Source of the DNA: Smittium culicis
Taxonomy: Eukaryota; Kickxellomycota; Harpellomycetes; Harpellales; Legeriomycetaceae
NCBI GenBank assembly: GCA_001970855.1
Contig: LSSN01000573.1
Span: 1 to 23,223, forward strand
Length of the DNA: 23,223 nt
Reading direction: 5' to 3'
Within the stretch, counting starts at the first letter, position 1. Each line of letters opens with the position of its first letter. Below the pieces are notes generated by a model, which was given only the letters and a program-made list of their open reading frames with translations, was not told the DNA's origin and made no database searches. A program made the translations under genes and the position numbers. Of the stretch, positions 13,697 through 23,223 are shown piece by piece.

Positions 13697-14506
13697 CTCT
13701 GCGGATACTATTATACGTTTATTAAATACGTATATAATATTCTTACTTTCATTTCGATTAGTTATGTATAATACACCATTACCGATTCCTAATTTCAATT
13801 TTATTTGTAAATAAAACTCAGCGACAGACTACATTCTAATTATAAAAGTTATTTGGTACATTTTACGTGATATTCCGAAGTACTTTCACATACTATTAAA
13901 TAAGTAATAAGTATTAAAATATATATCTTAATTTTTTTAATTTATAGATTATAAAATGTTAACTCAATTTCGATATTCCAAAGAAATTTTTAAGCTATGA
14001 ATCTGATAAAAATTTGATAAAATATAATCTCTGAATAGATTATTTTGGTTAATTAGAGTAAATAAAAAATTCACGGCAAATATATTAGGTTAAAACCATT
14101 TTCAATGAGATCTACTGTTTTATATTTTACAACAATATTTAATTTATTAAATTAATATATTAGCAATTAATATATTAGTACTTTATATGTGAAACAATTT
14201 AGTTATATTATTTTATATTTATAAACAGCAGTATAATATATGCTTTATTAAGTCAATCTAAAACTTAGACATAAAGTAACTTGTACATTATAATAACTAG
14301 TGAATCTTATAGTTAAAGAAAACTATATAAAGATTAGTATTTTCTATTATTTTAAAAATAATTATTTTTATCATTATTTTAAAAGGTCAATAAAGTTTTG
14401 ATTTAAATGATTTAAGAGATATTAAATCTACTATAACTTAATAGTGTGTGTTTTTTTAGGTTTTTTGGCTCTTTTATAGGAATTTCTTTGCTAAATATTT
14501 TCAATT
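13697..14506. other. AT-rich spacer
   Basis: Extremely AT-rich, with many TAATAT-like runs between the mannosidase pseudogene and the retroposon. No gene, RNA or defined repeat could be supported. Confidence 0.6.
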
Positions 14507-14958
14507 GCCTTTTATCAATGGTTGAACAGCGGCAAGATGGAATACTACAGGACCATATATTAGAGAAAAAAATTCCGTGCTGAGCCCGCAGTTCAGCAAT
14601 CTTCCGCTTTCTTCAATCTCTCAGAGGCTTGTTGGAAAGCTCCTGCAGGAGGAGTTAAAACTTAGCTAGTCGGCGATCCATCAAGGTTCTGATACTCCGG
14701 TCACCAAAATTATGTTGGAAACAGCAAAATTTCTGGAAGCCATCTCTTTGCACCAAACATATATTCTTGAGAGAACTAAATGATCGCTCCTCCCCTTGAC
14801 TCGACGCCTAACAGATACGGAGGCCCTACAGGTCCGGAGGGGAGTTGGCTGAGCGAATTTTTCGTTTAATATTTTTAAGCAGTTTTATATTTATTTTATA
14901 TATTTTTTAAGCTTGTTTCAATAAATTCATTATAAAAAAAAAAAAGCCTTTTATCAAT
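14507..14958 (+). mobile_element. Poly(A) retroposon with 13-bp target-site duplication
   Basis: The identical 13-mer GCCTTTTATCAAT lies at 14507-14519 and 14946-14958. Between them is a 426-bp insert whose first 340 bp are much richer in G+C than the flanks. It ends with AATAAA (14920-14925), eight other bases and a run of 12 A that abuts the right-hand duplication. This is the classic outcome of LINE-type target-primed insertion of a polyadenylated transcript on the + strand. It could be a 5'-truncated non-LTR element, a SINE or a processed pseudogene. No complete ORF is present: one frame reads AEPAVQQSSAFFNLSEACWK and another, further on, VTKIMLETAKFLEAI. The latter part is also found, diverged, at 21513-21627, so this is a repeat family. 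I do not recognise the family. Confidence 0.85.
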
Positions 14959-16196
14959 AATTTTCTAGCCTAATAAAAAACCTTTTAATTAAACTTAAAA
15001 AATATTAGGGATATTTTGTTATTATCGACTTTGATTGTAGCACTGTCAAAATAAATCAAGACTAAATGGGTAATATTATTATCTATGAAATATTAAAGCC
15101 ATCACAAATTCAACCAAACTGCCAATATTTCCCAAAATCCACTTTTATAAAAACATCACTATCTGTTACCAAGAAATTTTAAACTGCTAATCAGAATTTA
15201 TTTCATTTAGTTCCTTAGTCTTTCTTAGCGTTTATTATTATTATACTAAAAAATCTTTCAAAAAAAACCAAACTTATCATACTTATTAAAAAAAAATTTT
15301 CGAATAAACTGCAAGAGCTAAAATATAATTCATAAATATTGAACATATAAATTTTTTTTAAATCTCGTGTTGTTGGAATTATGAAATAAGATATGGCGAA
15401 ATAGTGTAAAGTATTAACTTGAACAAAAAATTATAATTCTACTTAATAATTTTTTAAATAACCATTATAGTGACTCAAAGAGTAATTTATATGAAAATAT
15501 ATGAAAATAATGGAGCAGGTTTTAATTTTCTAAAATTAAATTACATGATGTCCTCACACTAATATTAGGCAAAGTATACAATAAATAAAAAATGAGTAAA
15601 TTCAATAGTTTTGGCATTTTTAAATCAATTAAAGTTACTAACTAATATATCTAAACGTCAAAACCCTGTATATAAAAATTTTATTTAATATTTCAGTTAG
15701 CAATAGTGAATATTGAAATATATTTAAACCTTTCTAAAGATAAAAAATTTATAGTATTTTGGGCATTTTTAGTTAATATCATATATTATAGTCGTAATTG
15801 TTATTTCTTCGCCATATAACAGTTGATAAAATTCTCTGATTTGGTATTTTTGGTTTCTAAAGCTTATAAATAGTGTGAAAATATCATAACTCTAGCCCTG
15901 GTCCGGCTATCTGATTGTACCGATAACCTGGAGCGTTGTAGTAATTTTTGTTAATTTCGCAATAGTTTTTTAAACTTTTTAAAGCATTTACTGCGACTTA
16001 ACTCGCAGTTATCCCTTTGTGGAGACTTGTATAATTTTTTTAATTCTCATTATTCGCTGGTGCTTTTTAACAAAATATTTGTTATATATAAAATAGTAAT
16101 ACCAATATTTTAATTCTCTTTAAGTTTTGATTAAATTTATAATGTATATTGGTTAAATTTGGTAATTAAAGTGTATTCTGCGGCCTATTCATAAGT
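14959..16196. other. AT-rich spacer
   Basis: AT-rich, with all frames rich in stops. A slightly G+C-richer patch at about 15890-16030 shows no gene, tRNA or repeat that I can support. Confidence 0.55.
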
Positions 16197-16392
16197 CTAA
16201 CCCTTTTACGGGCGGTAGATTGTTTTTGTTCTACCAAACATATCCAATTATGTTCAATTAAAATATGTTATTTACTATTCCTTAAAAATTATTGGATTAT
16301 TAAATTATAACACCAAATAATAAATTTTCTTAATAACCATAAACGAATCAAAAGATTAATTTTTTTAAGACCATTGGGCGGGAAAGGGTTAA
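16197..16392 (+). mobile_element. piggyBac-type MITE, copy B
   Basis: A 196-bp element in the same orientation as the other two copies. It is bounded by CTAA (16197-16200, a diverged TTAA) and TTAA (16389-16392). The left end reads CCCTTTTACGGGCGG and the right end GGGCGGGAAAGGG, so the terminal CCCTTT / AAAGGG pair is perfect. The interior is AT-rich and non-coding. Like its relatives it depends on a piggyBac-type transposase supplied in trans. Confidence 0.85.
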
Positions 16393-17065
16393 TAAAATGC
16401 GATTCAAACAGTTGATTGAGATTTACCTTTTTAGTCCAAATTTATTTTAATGGTTTGCCAGCGATTTAAATGTCTATTTATAATTTGCTGATACTCTACT
16501 GAAAGCCAATATTTATTTTGCGCACGGAACTAAATAATTTTATTAAACGCAGAAGGCTGCATTAGGAAGGTCAAAAACAGTCTACTGCTTAGGAAAGGCG
16601 AAAATCAGATTAGCGATAGGAAACATACTATCAGTCTTAATTATTGATATTATTGGATTAATATTCTGCATCCGATTAATTTATAAGCTTATAAATGAAG
16701 TAATTAACGAAACTATTGAAATTACGAAAATTTTTTGGATTAAATAGGCGCACACAAGATAATTTATTTATAGCGTAATTAACAGAAAAGGATTTTGATT
16801 GCAATACTAGAATCTTTTTGGACAGAAGTATCTGTAATCCAAAGAGCTGCTATAATCATACCAATCAATTGTAAACATCAGAGGCTATGTGTCTATAAAC
16901 TAATCAAAAGTAAATAACTTTGAAAAGATCAACGTAAAAATGGGAGATTATTATGAGGCGCGGAACTATTGCCATTAAATTTTTCAATCCTATTCGAAAA
17001 CTATATCGAACATATTAATTGATAAAACCAATAGTTTTATCTAATTAACATAAGCAAATATAAAT
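16393..17065. other. Spacer between two MITEs
   Basis: Mixed composition. Frame 1 on the + strand is open for 37 codons at 16534-16644 and for 44 codons at 16783-16914, but stops are dense between them. These may be scraps of old coding DNA, and neither is strong enough to name. The two flanking MITEs are each complete and point the same way, so this is not the inside of a larger element. Confidence 0.45.
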
Positions 17066-17263
17066 TTAACCCTTTTAGGGGCGGTTGACTTTTTTTGAAC
17101 TACAATAATCGTCCAACCAAATAACAATGAAATAAATCATTTCAGAATGATGATAAATTATTGGCTAACCCTTATTTCACTTCCAATAATAAATTATTAA
17201 CACTACGCTTATCCAACTTTGATTTTTAAATATTATAAGAGCGTTGGCCGTGGAAAGGGTTAA
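17066..17263 (+). mobile_element. piggyBac-type MITE, copy C
   Basis: The best-preserved copy, 198 bp including perfect TTAA at both ends (17066-17069 and 17260-17263). The left end reads CCCTTTTAGGGGCGGTTG and the right end GCGTTGGCCGTGGAAAGGG, giving a perfect 6-bp terminal inverted repeat followed by imperfect G+C-rich subterminal repeats. The interior has no coding capacity. The intact TTAA pair suggests it is the youngest of the three insertions. Confidence 0.88.
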
Positions 17264-17666
17264 AAGAATTATAGTTCCGATTCGTATAAGAATACCTCAA
17301 ATACGAATGAAATAGATAATTGAAAGCCCTTAGATTCCAGATTTAGTTGCAATTTTTTTTATTAAGCGTTGGTGGCTGCAAGATAGGCTTTTGAAACTTT
17401 CAGAAAATTATTTAGTTTTCACCAGCCTTAATTTATGTTTCACTTTTTCAATTACCAAACTTGTGCTACTTTTTATAGGATTTGGTTTAATCAGACGCTA
17501 ATTAGAGCATATATATATGATACTCCTAATTTTATATTCATATAATGTAATTCTTGAACAATCATTGCTCAGTTGGCGGTCTATGTATCGGTCTATAAGC
17601 TAGCGCTTTTGTTTTTAGACTACATAATAAAGTTAGCTTTTTTGCTAGACTGAAATTTTTTCTTGA

Positions 17667-18182
17667 GCCAGAAGCAAGATATGTTTTTCTACAATAGACA
17701 ATCAGAAAGATGCAGTAAATATAGAACATATAGGCTCTGAAATATGTTGGCATTCTCAGCGGATAGGTCTTATGCTTTACAGTTATGATTTTGGATTATA
17801 TGTACATATATCTATAGTGCATCGCCTTATTAAAAAACCATTACATAATATTATGAAAGGCGCTAGTGGTTCATATCTAGAAAATATCAAAGATTAGTGT
17901 TGTAAGCCATATATTCTAAATCTATCCATCTTCAATAAAGCTGAGTAAAACAGATAACGAAAACTTGTAACAATTTTATCCATTATTTTTGCGCAATATA
18001 ATTATGTTTTTGTAAACATCGGACCAGTGCCAGATTAGCTACTTAACCAGCAAATGAGGTTCGCGTACTAATATTCAGTTGGGGCAATAATCCAAGCAGT
18101 ATACATCTTAGATAAATATACAGATTTTATTGGCTAACATAGTGATCTAAACCCGTATCATCCAATAATGTGTGAAGGATAA
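17667..18182 (+). pseudogene. Decayed coding frame, possibly a transposase
   Basis: In the frame starting at 17667 there are 76 codons without a stop (to TAG 17895-17897), then six more stops before TAA at 18180-18182. About 14 stops would be expected over the whole stretch. The peptide reads naturally, for example GSEICWHSQRIGLMLYSYDF, then ISIVHRLIKKP and, later, ILSIIFAQYNYVFVNIGPVP. The part LYSYDFGLYVHISIVHRLIKK resembles the helix-turn-helix of Tc1/mariner-like transposases. That is a weak, by-eye resemblance; no catalytic DDE triad or terminal inverted repeats were found. The region ends about 150 nt before the RNA-binding protein gene. Confidence 0.35.
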
Positions 18183-18337
18183 TTGCTTGAAGCCCCCCCT
18201 TTTGTTTACTTTTTGGTTTCGATTGGTAGCGACAATTATTTCTACATGCTAGATATTGCACAATTCAAACTCTTTAAGTTTTCTGTTGATAAATTTTAAA
18301 TCCGCTTCTATTTAGCTTTATCTCTAGACTCGCAATA
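18183..18337 (+). promoter_or_regulatory. Probable promoter and leader of the PUB1-like gene
   Basis: Composition changes to pyrimidine-rich DNA with a C7 run and TTTTGTTTACTTTTTGG at about 18200-18216. TGTTTAC is the reverse of the forkhead consensus, but such a short match may be chance. The start codon context is CGCAATAATGTC, with A at -3 (A18335). Transcription start and TATA element cannot be placed. Confidence 0.35.
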
Positions 18338-19944
18338 ATGTCAGAAGTAAATTCTATCACCGAAAGCTTGAAAGAAATCAAGCTCGAAAGCAGCACCAAC
18401 AATTTTGATTCACTTAACGAATCTCAAAAAAGCCAGGAAGATGCTGCTTCTAAAACCCTCTATGTAGGTAATCTTGATGTTCGTGCAGACGAACAAATGA
18501 TATTTGACATCTTCTCTGCTGTAGCTTCAGTGTCTTCTTGCAAGATCTTCAAGGACAAACATGTAATCCCATAAACAATTTATACCAATTTCAAAAAAAA
18601 AAAAAAAAAAGCCTTGATATTTCAAGAGTGCTATATTTTTAGCTTTAATAAAAGAATATATTATATTAGTTTTTAAAAAATTCCGTCTGTTACGGGTTTG
18701 TTGAATTTCCTGATCATGACTCTGCCGAAGCCGCCTTTAAGCAAATGGATGGAAGGAAAATATTTGATTTCAATATTCGTGTCAATTGGGCTACTGGTGG
18801 CTTCTCCCAGGCCCAAGAAAAAGTCCAAGCAAACTTTCAGGTGTATGTCGGTGATTTAGCTCCTGAAACTACTGAAGATGACGTCAATTCTGCGTTTTCT
18901 GGTATCGCTGGAATTGAGTATGTCAACCTCACGATTCTTATATATACCAAACTTCTTTCTTTTACTCATTGTCTTTGTAAATGAGATTTTAAATTTCCAA
19001 ATACTCTTTTTTTTTTTTTTTTAGAAATTTCAAGCTTATTACTGACAATGTAACTGGCGAATCAAAGTGCTATGGCTTTATCAATTTCTCTTCTCGTGAC
19101 CTTGCTGTATCTTTTATAAACGATTCAAGTAACTTACTGATCAAGTCTAGACCTGTAAAAATCAACTGGGCTAATAACAGCAATAGCAATAACAGAAACT
19201 TTGCCAACAAAAAGTTCTATCAAAATAAAAATCAATCCATGGATTACGATACCGTTTTCAATCAAACTTCACCATATAACAACGTTGTTTATTGTGGAAA
19301 TCTTGCTTCATTCACACAGCGTAAGTAAATCTTATTTTTTCTCCTTTTCATTGTTATCTAAACAATAGCTTTTATTTTTAATTCCTGTAATTGTAGAGGA
19401 CCATCTTTTACGCCTGTTTATACAATACGGTAATGTTACTGATATTAGAATGCAGCCTAACCGCGGCTTTGCTTTTGTGAAGATGGATAGTCATGAAAAT
19501 GCAACTACATCCATAGTCAATATTAACGGCATGTTTTTGAATGGAAAAAATATTATTTGCTCTTGGGGCAAAGGCAACTCATCTGACAACAACAACGGTG
19601 GCAATAACAACTATGGCAATAATAACAACGTCAACAATAATTATAGAATCAGAAGCAATTATGCCCCTCGAAACAACTATAATAATAACTACCCAAATAG
19701 TGGAAACAACTACCCAAATAATGGAAACAACTACTCAAACAATGGAAACAATTATCCAAATAATGGAAACAACTACCCAAACAACGGAAATAACTATCCT
19801 GAGCAAAATTTCTATCAAAACCCTGAAGGAAATTCTCAGAACGTAGATGGAATGTATCGCAATAATTACCAAGGCTACAACGATGGACCTAGATATAGAA
19901 ACGCCCCCAATTCTTACTCCAACCAAAACCAAAATGCCGAATAA
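18338..19944 (+). CDS. PUB1: TIA-1/Pub1-family RNA-binding protein with three RRMs, four exons
   Basis: Binds U- or AU-rich RNA; relatives act in mRNA stability, splicing and stress granules. Exons 18338-18562, 18670-18917, 19025-19320 and 19397-19944 join in frame to 438 aa, with GT-AG introns of 107, 107 and 76 nt. RRM1 (about 40-115) has RNP2 LYVGNL (41-46) and RNP1 VCYGFVEF (81-88). RRM2 (about 131-206) has VYVGDL (133-138) and KCYGFINF (172-179). RRM3 (about 245-315) has VYCGNL (246-251) and RGFAFVKM (279-286), and ends SWGK, as TIA-1 and Pub1 do (WGK). The linker after RRM2 and the tail (about 316-438) are Asn-rich; residues 355-389 are five copies of a YPNNGNN-like heptad. Intron 1 contains a long poly-A run and intron 2 ends in a long poly-T tract before AG. 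AATAAA follows at 20020-20025. Nam8/Csx1-type proteins are the main alternative; the VYCG and SHENA motifs favour TIA-1/Pub1. Confidence 0.93.
19690..19794 (+). repeat. 21-bp in-frame tandem repeat (five units) in the PUB1-like tail
   Basis: Five contiguous 21-bp units encode YPNSGNN, YPNNGNN, YSNNGNN, YPNNGNN and YPNNGNN. The units differ mostly at synonymous third positions (AAT/AAC, TAC/TAT), so the array is not brand new and the peptide has been kept. Being a multiple of three, copy-number change would lengthen or shorten the disordered tail without a frameshift. Confidence 0.9.
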
Positions 19945-21512
19945 TCCCAATACTGTCTACGATAAATACTTTCTTTTATTTTAATAATCAAATCAGTACT
20001 ATTACTAATTTATATTATAAATAAATACATTAATGAAAAATTTTTATGCATAAATTAATTTTTTTAACCAATTTAATTAATATCTGTATCGCCATTCATA
20101 TAATAACGTAGATGTCCAAAAAGTCAAAAAAAAATTCTAAACTCAAATATTACACTATTAATCATAAAATTAGTCCGCTTTATTTGCTGGCCTGCCAGTT
20201 ACTCATGTATAGAAGAGAAAAAATCAGCTTAATGCTTGCCTTTTCTATCTATTTAAAATTTATTAAAGCAGGCTAACGTTCCATTTGTTAATACTGATAT
20301 ATTATTTATTATAGGCTAAAAAAAACCAAAGGTTAAAATAAAAACATATCGGCTTGTACTCGAAAGTTTAAGATTATAAAATAATGTAATAAATAAATAA
20401 TTTTTCAAAGTTTGAAATTTTTTATAATCCTCTTATTTTTAGTAATTTTGTATAATCTTATAAACCTTTTGCTCATAAAATGAACTTTTTTTTTTCATAA
20501 GCAGTAGAATATTTTTGAACCAAAAGTACTAACCAACAAAATTCCTTTTAACTTATTTAATATATTGAATAGATACTTTATTGGTTAAGCATTTTTGTTA
20601 GGCAAGTGCATGATTTGCTTAAAAATCGGCACTAATCAAATAGGAATAAAAACCAACTCTGAGAAACCCCCGTATAAAATATCCGACTAATGATGTTCTT
20701 GAGAAGGCCCTTGGTTATAAAATATGAATCATGAGCTATTGTAAAATAAATTCAACCGAAAAGCACCTTTTTACTCGCTTTATAACATTAAAATTATCTT
20801 TCTATCACACATTCGTTTTATATCTATATACTACTGTAGCCCCTTTTTTTCATTTTTTTTTTTTTACAAATTTATTATTTTCATGAAATCATTAAATCGG
20901 CATGGATTAAATGCCTAGGGAAAAGAAAAAAATACTAAAAAATTAAGCCAATTTTATACTGAAAAAACTTATAACCACTGCAATATTTAAAGCATCATTG
21001 CAGTAAATAAAATTATCCCTCTTACCGTTGATGATTTTTATCTGGCCAATCACCTAATCAATTTATTTACAAGTTATATACGGTAATTGCCTAGGCTAAA
21101 AAAAAAATAGAAAATGAAAAGCATACAGAAATATGAATTTGAAAAAACCTTGGTTCATTCAAGATTTTCTTTTTCAATTAAAAAAATAGGAAATTTACAT
21201 ATTGATTTGTCAGTAAATAACACTCAAACTGTAAATTAAGTGAAATCGAATCTAAAATATATATCAAAGTTGATGAATAAAAAACACTGATCTAAATATT
21301 TCCAACCTGAATTTGAATAGACAACAAAAGGTAGAAAGGACTTTATGAAAACCAAACTGGATCTAGTATAGAAATTCTTAAAACTTTAGGTTGAAGTTTT
21401 GTGAAATATATATTAATCTTGTAGAAAAAATTTAAAATAAAAAAGTTTAAATCTCGCAGCTAAACATCAATACTCATGGGCATTACCATTAAGAAATAAC
21501 ATAAATTTAACA
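19945..21512. other. AT-rich spacer
   Basis: The 3' flank of the PUB1-like gene followed by AT-rich DNA with long A and T runs. Nothing beyond the AATAAA at 20020-20025 could be supported. Confidence 0.6.
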
Positions 21513-21627
21513 TTAAACCTTAACTGAGCTACAATTATACCAGCTCCGCGATGGCACCGCCGGTCTAAATATCATGCTGGAAACAGCGAAAATTTTGGAT
21601 GAAATCTATTTCCGTATCACATATATT
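21513..21627 (+). mobile_element. Diverged fragment related to the 14507-14958 retroposon
   Basis: About 115 bp aligns with 14655-14765. It begins TTAAACCTTAACTGAGCTA, runs through CACCGCCGGTC, and has a best-kept core TGCTGGAAACAGC (compare TGTTGGAAACAGC at 14713-14725); it ends CACATATATT. The frame around the core reads NIMLETAKILDEI here and KIMLETAKFLEAI in the other copy, with several differences at third codon positions. That hints that the family once encoded protein in this frame. No target-site duplication or poly(A) tail was found, so this is an old fragment. Confidence 0.6.
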
Positions 21628-23223
21628 TCATGATGTCAGTGGTTTAAAAAAATCCTTGAACCAATTTCCCGTGGGTATGAAGTTTGTAGAGCGGAAAAAG
21701 GATGAGAGTAAAATAATTTTTGAATACTTTTTGAGAAAACGAAGACCTTTAAAGTGATTTATGGTAGATTATTTTGGACAAATTCGCTGCATTTTTAGAT
21801 ATAATCAGTAGAATTTTTAGCTACTGCGGCCAAATCCTTCGGTTCTTTTGAGCGTGTGCTTATAGGGCTCATTTTGATATTGGATGTATTTTTTTGTTAG
21901 GGTTTGATTAATATTTAATATAAAAATAAAGAGTTTAAAATTTAGTATAAAAATTTTATTTTATTATGTAAAGTGTTTAATTAATTAATAGTAAGTTTGA
22001 ACAAAAAAATAAAAATTTCAAACGAAAGATAAATTCTTCCGTTTAGCCTTTTTTTCATTTTTCTGTTAACTTTTCCTATTTTTCGATGATTTTTCTTGGT
22101 CGTTCTGTTGCGGTTTTTATGCCTTTCTGGTTTCATGTCAAATTTTTTATCATGAATTTTGTTATACTTATTATATTAAAATTAATTCATTACAGTAGTC
22201 ATTATTTTTTCATTAATCTATAAAAATTTTTTTGACATCATTATTATATTCAATTAGGTTAAGTTTTAAAAAGTGATTTTCAGTAAATACAAGAAAAATC
22301 AAAAGTATAAAATCAGACTCCAAAGAGAATTCTTTTGGCGGTTCTAAACTTCCAAAAACACATTTTAAAATAGTAAGATATGAGCTAAAATAAAATTTTA
22401 TAAGATATATATACCGTCACAGAGAACCTCAGTGTACAATTAGCCACTTAAAGCTTCATTCTACGAAAACGTATCATAGGGTCAATATGTGCAATTCAAT
22501 CGTTTTAGGGATCAATATTCCTTTCATAATGTACTAAACTACACATTATTTGAATTAGAGCATAATTAAGTGCTTTTCAGGAACAAAGACCCTCTCAAAA
22601 ATTCTTGTGTTTTTAAAAAAAAAATTTGAGGCCTCTGGTTATGGAATAGTTTATTTTGAATTCTTAAAATAATATTTTTAAATATATTTTAATCTTTAAA
22701 ATTCGCTTTTCGGGTTATTTTTTATAAAATTACTCCGTTTAAATAAGCTTTTGTAAAAGATACTGTTTCTGTACTGTGTGAGATATCTTTCGAACCTAAA
22801 TATAATTATCGGAGAGTACCCCACTTCTCCACCTATATATTATACTCTAGGTTTTTTCTGGACTCTTGAAATGTGAAAAAATTATAAAAATTGGAAATTC
22901 TAATGTTTTAATGTTTTATACTTAGATTTTTTTATTTATTTTATTAATTTCTGGGATGATGATATTTCAAAATTTTTGCAATACCCGCACCTTTTATATA
23001 AAAAATAAATAAATAAATTTCAGTTTTAAAAAACAAAAATTTCCATCAAAACGTTAAGAACTGATGTTGAAAATGTTACAGTTATATATAGTTATAAAGT
23101 ATATGAAATAAACTATAAGCTTATGCAAAAAATTAAAAGTAGTAATTGGATAAAATGTAAGTATCATTCCTATCGAGGATCTGCCTTTTAAAAAAATCAT
23201 CAAAGAGAATTTTCTTTGAGAAA
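21628..23223. other. Spacer with one coding-like patch
   Basis: At about 21655-21820 a + strand frame is stop-poor and reads FPVGMKFVERKKDESKIIFE and, after one stop, FMVDYFGQIRC. It adjoins the retroposon fragment and may be part of the same old element. From about 21900 to the end the DNA is AT-rich with no supportable gene. The window ends inside this spacer. Confidence 0.4.

Noticed and set aside
14661..14697. tRNA-like A and B boxes in the retroposon (TAGCTAGTCGG and GGTTCTGATACTCC)
   Set aside because: Both boxes deviate from consensus and are too close together, so a tRNA-derived SINE cannot be claimed.
16197..17263. The MITEs at 16197 and 17066 as the two ends of one larger transposon
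   Set aside because: Each has its own left and right ends and both point the same way, as expected of separate insertions.
17562..17753. Minus-strand frame of 63 codons
   Set aside because: No motif is recognisable and the overlapping + strand frame reads more like protein.
19541..19950. Alternative frames on both strands over the PUB1 tail
   Set aside because: Thr/Ile-rich or Ile/Val-rich low-complexity products arise from the 21-bp repeat; the RRM3-bearing frame is the real one.

Overview
The window looks like nuclear DNA of an AT-rich eukaryote, most likely a fungus. About three quarters of the bases are A or T by eye, genes are sparse, and coding exons are clearly richer in G+C than the DNA between them. 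Introns are short (about 57-194 nt), T-rich, and begin GT and end AG. The fungal guess rests on an AMPK gamma subunit that reads like yeast Snf4 and especially fission-yeast Cbs2, and on a TIA-1/Pub1-type RNA-binding protein. The exact lineage cannot be fixed from the sequence alone. No tRNA, rRNA, CRISPR array or bacterial-style operon is visible.

Layout. 1-5982 is AT-rich spacer holding one 200-bp piggyBac-type MITE (3281-3480), a long stretch with too few stop codons that looks like an old dead gene (about 4238-5335), and a few weaker coding-like scraps. 5983-7420 is a complete six-exon SNF4-like gene (327 aa). 7421-11141 is spacer with small palindromes and one copy of a dispersed 37-bp repeat. 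11142-13696 is a class I alpha-1,2-mannosidase (GH47) gene that is plainly broken: five or six in-frame stops, two frameshifts and three lost splice sites, although nearly every catalytic motif can still be read. 13697-18337 holds a G+C-rich poly(A) retroposon with a perfect 13-bp target-site duplication (14507-14958), two more MITEs of the same family (16197-16392 and 17066-17263), and a decayed coding frame (about 17667-18182). 18338-19944 is a complete four-exon gene for a three-RRM protein (438 aa) with an Asn-rich tail built on a 21-bp tandem repeat. 19945-23223 is spacer with an old relative of the retroposon near 21513-21627.

The intact genes are unrelated housekeeping or regulatory genes: energy sensing by the SNF1/AMPK kinase, and mRNA binding in the nucleus, cytoplasm or stress granules. 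The dead gene would have trimmed N-glycans in the ER or Golgi. The main theme is decay: two healthy genes sit in a landscape of mobile-element fossils and genes at different stages of erosion.
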